Shown: one piece after another, positions 1 to 6,553 of the stretch | Numbering within the stretch: the first letter of the stretch is position 1 | How the letters are laid out: the number at the start of each line of letters is the position of its first letter | Source of the DNA: CAZBGR01 sp964491535 | GTDB lineage: Bacteria > Bacillota_I > Bacilli_A > RF39 > UBA660 | NCBI GenBank assembly: GCA_964491535.1 | Contig: CAZBGR010000008.1 | Location: 1 to 27,031 of the forward strand | Direction of reading: 5' to 3' | DNA: 27,031 nucleotides | Position numbers and translations under genes: made by a program | The notes under the pieces: model-generated | Database searches by the model: none | What the model was told of the DNA's origin: nothing | What the model saw: only the letters and a program-made list of their open reading frames with translations

Positions 1-60
1 AAATTAGATTCTTTTAAAAAACAATTAGAAAGATCACATTATCAAAGAGAGTATGAATAA
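1..60 (+). CDS. 3' end of a plus-strand gene (partial)
   Basis: Frame 1 is open from the first base for 19 codons and stops at TAA (58-60), giving a lysine- and glutamate-rich hydrophilic tail (KLDSFKKQLERSHYQREYE). A strong hairpin follows at 143-187, as expected after the end of a gene. The body of the gene lies outside the window, so no function can be given. In so AT-rich a sequence a 19-codon open stretch could be chance; the convergent terminator is the main support. Confidence 0.4.
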   Translation, partial: KLDSFKKQLERSHYQREYE

Positions 61-142
61 GGGAAATTGGAATAAAGTTTTCCCACTTATAATCAGCTTT
101 TTTGGGACATTTTCCTAAGTTATTGACAGCATTAAATTATAT

Positions 143-187
143 AAAAATATAATTATTAAACCATTAAAATTTAATAATTATATTTTT
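143..187. terminator. Bidirectional terminator hairpin, 18-bp perfect AT-only stem
   Basis: Bases 143-160 and 170-187 are perfect reverse complements around a 9-base loop (161-169). The stem begins with an A run and ends with a T run, so it gives a U tract on both strands. It lies between the stop of the plus-strand tail and the 3' end of the minus-strand pilin gene, where a shared terminator is expected. A weaker hairpin (GGGAAA 61-66 with TTTCCC 79-84) lies just before it. Confidence 0.7.
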
Positions 188-220
188 TAACACTTATGAA
201 GATTTAAAATTAAAGTTTTA

Positions 221-568
221 CTATCCTCTAAAATAATTATCTTTTAAAATATAACTAGATTTATTAGCGGCATTCCAACAATCTTTCCATTCGTTTCCTT
301 CGCCACCAATCAATCCCATAGCTAATTCAACAAAAACGGTAACAAAAAACACTAAAACAGCAGCTAAAATACGTTTTAATAAAATCTGTTGATTAGCTTT
401 TATTTCATCTTCTTTACCAGCAATAACAGCTTTACCTAAATCTAAACTACCATAAACAATCAATCCAATAGGAATCACTATTTTAATTAAATTAACAATT
501 ACCTTAATAAATCTAATTAAAGTTAATAATGCATCATTGCCACATAAACCATTATCTAAAAAATACAT
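221..568 (-). CDS. VirB2/TrbC-like (T4SS-pilin-type) small two-helix membrane protein
   Basis: A 115-residue protein with a short N-terminal segment containing Cys9, a hydrophobic helix at about 17-40, a charged turn (GKEDEIKANQQ, about 51-61), a second helix at about 65-88, and a polar tail with Cys97. This two-helix hairpin with a charged loop is the layout of VirB2/TrbC-like pilins of type IV secretion systems; similar small proteins are common in AT-rich Bacillota. The start at 568 is chosen because AAGGAGG (575-582) lies six bases upstream; the longer frame back to 631 would cover the promoter. It has its own promoter and is the last gene of the Tad-like locus, so it may be an abundant structural subunit. 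Assignment to a pilus is inferred from fold and position; a small channel or holin-like protein is an alternative. Confidence 0.6.
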   Translation of the reverse strand: MYFLDNGLCGNDALLTLIRFIKVIVNLIKIVIPIGLIVYGSLDLGKAVIAGKEDEIKANQQILLKRILAAVLVFFVTVFVELAMGLIGGEGNEWKDCWNAANKSSYILKDNYFRG

Positions 569-590
569 AATATGCCTCCTTCTTTTATAT

Positions 591-636
591 ATCATACTTT
601 TATTTATAATAATTGTCAATTGCTTTGACAATTATT
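591..636 (-). promoter_or_regulatory. Promoter with overlapping palindromic operator for the VirB2-like gene
   Basis: On the minus strand TTGACA (614-619) and TATGAT (591-596) are separated by exactly 17 bases, close to the sigma-A consensus, and the ribosome site of the pilin gene lies just downstream. A perfect 12-bp inverted repeat, AATAATTGTCAA / TTGACAATTATT with a 5-base spacer (608-636), covers the -35 box. A further half-site-like TTTGACA follows at 635-641 on the plus strand. The placement suggests a repressor site; which regulator binds is unknown. Confidence 0.7.
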
Positions 637-710
637 TGACACATATAAATTAAAATCATATTTAAATTTTATTATCCTGAAAAACAACTATAAAACAAAT
701 AAAAAGCAAA

Positions 711-1691
711 TTAAAATTTAAATAATCCTAATATTTTACTTTTTGATTCTTCTTCTAAATCCTTTTGACGACCAAAACCTATTTTTACTAATAATGAGTT
801 TAAAACCCGGTTATAAATACGATCATTTAAAGGGGGGATGTTATAAAAAACTCTCGTATTAGCCTCTCTTTCAAAATCTAATACATCTTTAGAAGTTAAT
901 AAACTTTTATTTAAAACCAATTTTTTGCCAGTTATTTGATTGAATATTTTACGATTTTTACGCATTAACTTATTTAATTTAATAGAGGAGGGTTCTAACA
1001 AATATAATACATCATTACAAACATCTTCAGTATCACTCTCGTTAATATCGATTAAAACAACATCAAAATCTTTTGTTTTTAACAAAATGTTAGCAAATTC
1101 CTCTTTAGTGGTTGAAACCATATTTTTATCACGAAAAAAAGAAAAATCACGTTTACCTACTTCAATAGCAATTACTGAATAATGTTCTTCTAATTGTTTT
1201 TTCAACATATAAATAAGAGTTGTCGCCCCCGCATGATCCGTTAAATTCTTTATTCCTAATACTCTTACATTGTTATGAATAACCTTATCACTAACAGTTT
1301 CAGTTAACTCCTCTAATTGATGAATATGGGCAACATCACGGTAACTATTAGGGTTATTATATAAATACATAATTCCCTCTTTATTACGAGTGAAATTATA
1401 AATACCCATTGAAATAAGCCTTGATAAATACGATGAAGAGGTACTATCAGGATCATCGTCTAAAAGTAAGATTACTTTACTCATATCTAAAGAAATAGAT
1501 AGTTTTTGTAAATTTCTAGTATCTTTGTAATCCTTTATCGCTGTAATATCTAAAATCATTTTTTTGAAAAAGAAATTAGCAAACATATCAATTAATTGAT
1601 CAACCTCAAATTGACCATTAACAGATTTAATGACCTCTATTTCTAAAGTTTCAAGCATTGATTGATATTTATTAGCTACGATAACATTCAT
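711..1691 (-). CDS. CpaE/TadZ-like protein with degenerate ParA/MinD domain
   Basis: A 326-residue cytoplasmic protein. Residues 1 to about 120 look like the receiver-like N-terminal domain of CpaE/TadZ. From about 140 onward it resembles a ParA/MinD fold: beta strand, P-loop position, and a Walker B-like strand (DFDVVLIDI, about 209-217). The P-loop reads NLTDHAGATTLI and has neither lysine of the deviant Walker A motif (KGGxGKT), so ATP hydrolysis is unlikely. TadZ proteins place the Tad machinery in the cell, and several lack a working P-loop. A GTG at 1700 is also in frame, but AGAAGG lies only two bases from it, so the ATG at 1691 (spacing 11) is preferred. It follows the TadE-like gene by about 30 bases. 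The family call is good; the exact role is inferred. Confidence 0.72.
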   Translation of the reverse strand: MNVIVANKYQSMLETLEIEVIKSVNGQFEVDQLIDMFANFFFKKMILDITAIKDYKDTRNLQKLSISLDMSKVILLLDDDPDSTSSSYLSRLISMGIYNFTRNKEGIMYLYNNPNSYRDVAHIHQLEELTETVSDKVIHNNVRVLGIKNLTDHAGATTLIYMLKKQLEEHYSVIAIEVGKRDFSFFRDKNMVSTTKEEFANILLKTKDFDVVLIDINESDTEDVCNDVLYLLEPSSIKLNKLMRKNRKIFNQITGKKLVLNKSLLTSKDVLDFEREANTRVFYNIPPLNDRIYNRVLNSLLVKIGFGRQKDLEEESKSKILGLFKF

Positions 1692-1721
1692 ATTTACCAC
1701 AACCTTCTTTTAAACATTTTA

Positions 1722-2126
1722 CTAATTCCCCCCACAATTTAAATTAGTATCTTCATAAACATTATAAATAAGCTTAGTTTCCCCAAAAACATCTATTCTA
1801 AATCTATCAATTATCGGTAAATCAACGGCAATAAAAGTAGTAACTCCATAGAAAGTCCCTCTATTAGGTATTTGGGTTGCTGTAATTTCAAATCCTCTTT
1901 CATTAACGCCTTGAAAATGGCGATAATAACCAATACTATTAATATAATTTTCAACATCAGCTAAACCACCTTGACAACCTTCTCTTTGCTCCAAAATATT
2001 AATAATTTGATTTTTTACTCTAAAAGCAATAGCATAGTTTATGGCTACAGCAAATAAACCATTATAAATTACTAAAAAAGTAATCATCAAATTAATTAAA
2101 AAAGTCCCTCCTATAGCCTCTCTCAT
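1722..2126 (-). CDS. TadE-like pseudopilin
   Basis: A 134-residue protein with a short charged N-terminus (MREAIGG), one long hydrophobic helix (about 8-36) and a C-terminal extracytoplasmic domain carrying two cysteines (Cys51 and Cys131) that could form a disulfide. This is the layout of TadE/TadF-type minor pseudopilins. The first residues M-R-E-A-I-G match the M-K-E-A-T-G start of the neighbouring 62-residue pilin, hinting at common processing or assembly. It lies between the Flp-like pilin and the CpaE-like gene with gaps of about 40 and 30 bases. The subunit type is inferred from size, topology and context; no residue-level diagnostic motif is visible. Confidence 0.55.
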   Translation of the reverse strand: MREAIGGTFLINLMITFLVIYNGLFAVAINYAIAFRVKNQIINILEQREGCQGGLADVENYINSIGYYRHFQGVNERGFEITATQIPNRGTFYGVTTFIAVDLPIIDRFRIDVFGETKLIYNVYEDTNLNCGGN

Positions 2127-2165
2127 TTATTCACCTACTCAATATTGCTTATCTTTTATTAATTT

Positions 2166-2354
2166 TTATTGGCAAATTATTTTACCATCTGCTCCAATGG
2201 TTGCTGTTTGACCTTCAGGACAAGAGATATTGCTCCAATTAATTCTTATACTATCTATAATGCTGGGTAAAAACAACCATATAAAGGCAGCTATAGCAGC
2301 AATTGCAAGAACCGTAATAATAGTCATATTTAATTCGCCAGTCGCCTCTTTCAT
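2166..2354 (-). CDS. Flp-like small pilin
   Basis: A 62-residue protein: N-terminus MKEATGELNM, a hydrophobic helix rich in A, I, V and L (about 11-30), and a short tail with Cys45 and Cys61 that could close a 15-residue loop like the C-terminal loop of type IV pilins. Size and topology fit Flp/Tad pilins, although the usual Glu at +5 after the processing glycine is absent: Gly6 is followed by ELNMT. The start at 2354 is preferred over 2399 because the hydrophobic segment then sits at the normal distance from the N-terminus. AAAGG is 14 bases upstream and GGATGG only 3, so the ribosome site is not clear-cut. It lies directly after the TadC-like gene. It is probably the fibre subunit or a minor pilin of this locus. 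Confidence 0.6.
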   Translation of the reverse strand: MKEATGELNMTIITVLAIAAIAAFIWLFLPSIIDSIRINWSNISCPEGQTATIGADGKIICQ

Positions 2355-2417
2355 TAACCATCCACATCCTTTCTGTACCCTAATAATATTATATCCCATT
2401 TTTATTCGTTAATCAAT

Positions 2418-3200
2418 TTAAAATTTCATCGTTTGCATCATTGATATCAATAAGATAATCATAACACCCCCTCCAGTAGTAGCTAACATAAATAAAGTTC
2501 TATTTTCCATTCTTTTCAAACGAGCCCTGTATCTCATTTCGCGAGCCTTATTTTGAAGAGCTGAAACACTTCTTGAAAACATAATTAATTGTTCATGTTT
2601 TTCTACTTGACCACCTATTCCTAAACGATAAAGCAGTCTCATCATTCTAACCGAATCGGCTACTGGATACTGCTTAGCAAATTCCATATAAGGATCAACA
2701 CTTGAATCACCAGCATTAATTTTTTCAACTAATTCCCTTAAACCAGGTTTAAAAATATCAGGAGCGGTACTTATTGATCTAGATAATCCTACCGGAATAG
2801 TATAATGCTGAGCTAAAATTTCCATGTTTTTTAAAAAATAAGGAAGCATTAAATTAATCTTGTGTAAACGAGCCTTATAATAAGAATTTAATTGCATATA
2901 AGGTAATTTAAAAGCTAAAAAAGCAATAACCCCTGCTAATACTGCATTAATAAAAGTTAACTTGGTAATAAATAAAAAGAGCATTACTACTAAAATAATA
3001 AAGGAATTTCTAACTCGCATCGTAAATAAAGCATCTGGTTCTATCTGATCTCCGTAACGAGCTTTAACTAAGAAATCATAATTATCTTCCTTCAAAGCTT
3101 TAAAATATTGCTCGTTATCACGAATAAAATTACCCGTACTAATTCTTTGATTATATTCTAAAACAAATATAATTATAATCCCAACTATTAATACTTCCAT
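2418..3200 (-). CDS. TadC-like platform protein (type II secretion F domain)
   Basis: A 260-residue membrane protein with hydrophobic segments at about 1-15, 66-79, 82-98 and 236-256. A cytoplasmic helical T2SF-type domain lies between about 104 and 232, with the typical amphipathic stretches NLMLPYFLKNMEILAQHY and VRMMRLLYRLGIGGQVEK. TadB and TadC form the inner-membrane platform that couples the CpaF ATPase to pilin extrusion. Its start overlaps the stop of the TadB-like gene by one base (3200), which indicates translational coupling and a paired role. Its length is in the usual TadC range. Individual TadB and TadC names are given by order and size and are less certain than the family. Confidence 0.75.
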   Translation of the reverse strand: MEVLIVGIIIIFVLEYNQRISTGNFIRDNEQYFKALKEDNYDFLVKARYGDQIEPDALFTMRVRNSFIILVVMLFLFITKLTFINAVLAGVIAFLAFKLPYMQLNSYYKARLHKINLMLPYFLKNMEILAQHYTIPVGLSRSISTAPDIFKPGLRELVEKINAGDSSVDPYMEFAKQYPVADSVRMMRLLYRLGIGGQVEKHEQLIMFSRSVSALQNKAREMRYRARLKRMENRTLFMLATTGGGVMIILLISMMQTMKF

Positions 3201-4096
3201 TATTCAACACCTACATCCTCATTATAATATCTTTCCCCGCTAAGTAAGAAATAACTATTAGCAATAATAATTACATGTAATAATAATTTGATAGCCCACA
3301 TATCTAAAAGTTTCATATAAGAATCAACTCCTAACATATATTGAACTAGCATTACAAATAAATATAATAAAAAACCATATTGAAGGAAAGAACGATGAAA
3401 ACTACTTCTATCCATTTGATCACGATAAACACCCTCGACCAAAGTATCAATATCTAGAAGCATACCCTCAAGTGAGCTACGAGCAGCATCTTTAGAGCCC
3501 TCTTTAGTAATTTGCAAGAATAATTGATGCATATTTTTAACCATATAAAAATCATATTTTTCATTCATATATGAGATTGATTCATCGATTGAACCATTTT
3601 GATAAGCTAAATCAATCATATATTTAACATCCATTAAGACAGGATTTTCTAATACTCCAGAATTATATACTCCCTCTAAAGCTTTAACAAATGATTCAGT
3701 AATTGAAAACTCCATAATTGTATTAGTTGTATAAACTTGAATTTGTTCAAAAATAAATTCACTATAAATTCTTTTATAACGAAGATAAGTTATATAAGGA
3801 ATAAAAAAGACAGCTCCCACACAATAAATAATGCTAATAACAATATTATAAAAATATAAATAAGAAATAATAAAACCGCCCCCAGCAAATAAAAGGATTT
3901 GAACCGTATATTGTCTAGAAGAATAATCAAGACCTAAAGTTTTTACCTTATCACGTACATTTTTAAATGAATACGGAGCATAACGATCATAAATAGAAAC
4001 CGCTTGAGTAGTTATAAAACGGTATACATTTTGACCAGTATTCTTACGATATGCTAATATAAAAACAGCTATTATAATAAGGATTATTAATTCCAC
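3200..4096 (-). CDS. TadB-like platform protein (type II secretion F domain)
   Basis: A 298-residue membrane protein with an N-terminal helix (about 1-15), a helical pair at about 65-104, a cytoplasmic T2SF-type segment (about 110-230; FIFEQIQVYTTNTIMEFSIT, FLQITKEGSKDAARSSLEG) and two C-terminal helices (about 236-256 and 267-287). It starts at a GTG (4094-4096) supported by AAGAAGG eight bases upstream. It sits between the ATPase gene and the TadC-like gene, the standard Tad order. It should act with TadC in the cytoplasmic membrane as the base of the fibre assembly machine. Confidence 0.75.
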   Translation of the reverse strand: MELIILIIIAVFILAYRKNTGQNVYRFITTQAVSIYDRYAPYSFKNVRDKVKTLGLDYSSRQYTVQILLFAGGGFIISYLYFYNIVISIIYCVGAVFFIPYITYLRYKRIYSEFIFEQIQVYTTNTIMEFSITESFVKALEGVYNSGVLENPVLMDVKYMIDLAYQNGSIDESISYMNEKYDFYMVKNMHQLFLQITKEGSKDAARSSLEGMLLDIDTLVEGVYRDQMDRSSFHRSFLQYGFLLYLFVMLVQYMLGVDSYMKLLDMWAIKLLLHVIIIANSYFLLSGERYYNEDVGVE

Positions 4097-4117
4097 TTAA
4101 GACACCTTCTTTCTTTT

Positions 4118-5212
4118 TTACCCTAACACTTCTATCATATCATCATTAGCTAAAACAAATAAATCTGGTTTTATTACTACTCCAGAAGCAGACAAATAAT
4201 CAATTAAATTAGGAGAAGGATTATTTTTCATTATTTGTCCTTCAGTAGTCTTACGATAAATAATATTATATTGAGTCTCATTTTCTTGATTTACATAAAA
4301 TTCACATACTTCACATATTTCCCTTTTAAAGCCTCCACTCTCTTTATCGTGAAAACCTCTAACATGAACTCCTAATTGAATGTAACGATAAATTGATTTT
4401 AAAAATTGGTCTAAATCAAGATTAGTTTCTAATAAACTATACATTCGATGAGGAATAGATTGAGCCTTATCAGCATGAATAGTTGACAATATATTATGAC
4501 CTGAAGATATAGAGTTTCTAACTGCTGTTACAGCTTCTGCACTTCTAACTTCTGATAACAAAATCCATTTAGGGTTTTGTCTCATACAAGTAATCAATAC
4601 ATCAGTATAAGAAGCAATATTATTTGTTTTCATAGCTATAATATCACGATGAGGGAAAATACGATCTAAGTGTAATTCTAAAGTATCTTCAATAGTAATA
4701 ATCTTTTCATTATCTTTAGTATGAGCAGCTAAATATTTAACAAATTCTGTTTTACCAGAACCGGTTTCACCACTAACTAAAATATTACAATGCCCTTCAA
4801 CACACTTAATTAAAAAATCATGCAATTCTTCAGTAATATATTGTTCTTCTAATATTTTTTCTTTCTTCAATCTAATTTTGGCAGGAGTTTTACGCATAAC
4901 CATGGCAATCCCATTACGGGCAATTGAATCATGAATAAAATTAAGACGAAGTTCGGCACTTTCAGCATCTAAAAAGGGATGAGCCATATTAAAGGTTTTG
5001 CCCATAACATTTGAACATTGAAAAGCAATCTTTTCTATCATCGCATTATTAACATTTTGATTTTCAGCTCGATAAATACCTTTAGATAACGTTCTAAGCC
5101 ATAATTGTCCGTTATTACTATAAGAAACATCCGTTATATCATCATTATCTAAATATTCTCTTAATGTTCCAAAATCAATATTAGTAAACATGCTATCATT
5201 ATACATAGCCAT
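4118..5212 (-). CDS. CpaF/TadA-type secretion ATPase
   Basis: A 364-residue cytoplasmic hexameric ATPase of the type II/IV secretion family. Visible motifs in order: Walker A GETGSGKT (148-155), Asp box ITIEDTLEL (about 172-180), Walker B WILLSE (216-221) with EVRS, and His box GHNILSTIHAD (238-248). The N-terminal 110 residues match the CpaF N-domain (DDITDVSYSNNGQLW). It powers pilin assembly through the TadB/TadC platform encoded just downstream. ATGs at 5212 and 5206 are both reachable from the purine-rich AGAGGGAAAGGGG upstream; either could be used. All catalytic motifs are intact, so the machine should be energised. Confidence 0.9.
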   Translation of the reverse strand: MAMYNDSMFTNIDFGTLREYLDNDDITDVSYSNNGQLWLRTLSKGIYRAENQNVNNAMIEKIAFQCSNVMGKTFNMAHPFLDAESAELRLNFIHDSIARNGIAMVMRKTPAKIRLKKEKILEEQYITEELHDFLIKCVEGHCNILVSGETGSGKTEFVKYLAAHTKDNEKIITIEDTLELHLDRIFPHRDIIAMKTNNIASYTDVLITCMRQNPKWILLSEVRSAEAVTAVRNSISSGHNILSTIHADKAQSIPHRMYSLLETNLDLDQFLKSIYRYIQLGVHVRGFHDKESGGFKREICEVCEFYVNQENETQYNIIYRKTTEGQIMKNNPSPNLIDYLSASGVVIKPDLFVLANDDMIEVLG

Positions 5213-5239
5213 TCCCCTTTCCCTCTTTTATATTATTGA

Positions 5240-6097
5240 TTACTCAAGTTCTTCTTCTACTTCATTTTGATCACTTTGATCAATTGGAGGTTTTTCGACA
5301 TCGGGTAGTTGATCTTCAGGAACAAAGCCAGCATTCACTTCAATATAAGTTCTTAAATACTGATTAGTAACCATTAACGATCCTATATCTTCATGATACG
5401 AAGTAATATTAGGAACTGGAATAAGTTCGGCTTTAATATTACTTAAACTACTTAAATATAAAGCCTTTCTTAATAACAAATGAATATCTTCAGGAACAGA
5501 AAACAATAACGTATGAGGAGTACGATCAATTTCGGTATTTTCAAAAACATGCTTACCTGAGCTATCCTTAACTGCTAAAATTTTAACATTTTCAATTAAT
5601 TTGCCAATAATGACTTTACCTTCTTCATTCAAAGCCTTAAAATAAATATTTATATAATTATCGGGAAACATTGAATTACCATAAGTACTTTCAGTATTAA
5701 CTACGAAATTAAAAGGGATATGATTTTTAGGAATATTAGTAAATGCATAATCCGGTAATTGAGCAGCTGTCGTTACCGCGTCTTTATAGAAAAGACTCCC
5801 CGTAGGAATAATTGTATTATAATTAGCATTACGCCCAATTATCAAACTAGCATCTAACAAAATATCTCCCATGATTAATCTAGGGGGTACATTAATATAA
5901 CCTACCATATCGGCTGTAATTTTCTCTCTTGGTTGAATCGTTTTTAAAGCATAAGGCAATCTTTGAGGCCTAATGGCCTGTTGAATTCGATAATTATAAC
6001 CAAAGTATAATATTAAGATAGCTAATAATACCCCAATAATAGTTACCGTATTCTTATTAGCCAAAAACCTCCTGACATTAAACATTAAATTACTCAT
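5240..6097 (-). CDS. CpaB/RcpC-like pilus assembly protein (SAF domain)
   Basis: A 285-residue protein with a single N-terminal membrane helix (about 17-34), then a SAF-type domain at about 47-105 (ALKTIQPREKITADMV, INVPPRL), a beta-rich region to about 240, and an acidic, proline-containing C-terminal tail (VEKPPIDQ, EVEEELE). This is the CpaB/RcpC layout. In Tad systems CpaB lies on the outer face of the cytoplasmic membrane; in Gram-negatives it links to the secretin, which is absent here, so it probably contacts the cell wall. It is followed 27 bases later by the ATPase gene. No cysteines were seen. Confidence 0.75.
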   Translation of the reverse strand: MSNLMFNVRRFLANKNTVTIIGVLLAILILYFGYNYRIQQAIRPQRLPYALKTIQPREKITADMVGYINVPPRLIMGDILLDASLIIGRNANYNTIIPTGSLFYKDAVTTAAQLPDYAFTNIPKNHIPFNFVVNTESTYGNSMFPDNYINIYFKALNEEGKVIIGKLIENVKILAVKDSSGKHVFENTEIDRTPHTLLFSVPEDIHLLLRKALYLSSLSNIKAELIPVPNITSYHEDIGSLMVTNQYLRTYIEVNAGFVPEDQLPDVEKPPIDQSDQNEVEEELE

Positions 6098-6127
6098 TTT
6101 ATCCTCCTTTTTATCTAAATTTAATCT

Positions 6128-6544
6128 TTAATTTTCTTTAGCATAAGTTTCAAGAATAACATCAAGACTATTAACAATATCAAAATCTATTGGTTCTACA
6201 TTATATAATTGAAGATTCCTTCGAACCGATACCCTAATACTTACTTTAGGGGGCATTTCTATTATATCATAAATTTCAATTCTGTACTCTCTATTTAAAC
6301 TTTGAGATTCGGCAAAACGACGAATAAAGTTTTCAACAAATTCTTCTTTAATAATTTTAAATTCACCATGCATACGATAATAAGTTAAATCAATAGAATC
6401 TAACATGGCCGCTTCAGTTGTTTCTTTTAACAAATAATAATCATGTTCGTTAGTGGTAGTAACATCTTGAAAAGCATTAATAACAGCTAAACCAACCAAT
6501 CCAAGAACAACTAGAAAGGTAACCCAAGCAGGTGCATTCACCAA
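6128..6544 (-). CDS. Single-pass TadE-like/pseudopilin-like protein
   Basis: A 138-residue protein with one hydrophobic helix near the N-terminus (about 7-24), then an extracytoplasmic domain that begins with a helical stretch (TTEAAMLDSIDLTYYRMHGE) and ends in beta strands (PPKVSIRVSVRRNLQLYNV). It has no cysteines. Helix followed by a small alpha/beta domain is typical of minor pseudopilins and of TadE-like proteins. There is no ATG: TTG (6542-6544) and GTG (6539-6541) are adjacent in frame, with GGAG 6 or 9 bases upstream. It lies between the large secreted protein and CpaB. Its role as a minor subunit or tip connector is inferred from position. Confidence 0.5.
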   Translation of the reverse strand: MVNAPAWVTFLVVLGLVGLAVINAFQDVTTTNEHDYYLLKETTEAAMLDSIDLTYYRMHGEFKIIKEEFVENFIRRFAESQSLNREYRIEIYDIIEMPPKVSIRVSVRRNLQLYNVEPIDFDIVNSLDVILETYAKEN

Positions 6545-6553
6545 TTATCACTC

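Noticed and set aside
123..153. Plus-strand TTGACA followed by TATAAT
   Set aside because: The spacer is 19 bases and no plus-strand gene follows; it overlaps the terminator hairpin. Probably chance in AT-rich sequence.
940..1182. Plus-strand ORF opposite the CpaE-like gene
   Set aside because: It is a shadow of the minus-strand gene, with no ribosome site and low-complexity composition. The same holds for the plus-strand ORFs at 2230, 10082, 17992 and 20237.
2185..2201. Near-copy of the tRNA 3' end (TGCTCCAATGGT) as a possible attachment site
   Set aside because: It lies inside the coding sequence of the small pilin, matches only about 15 bases, and has no integrase nearby.
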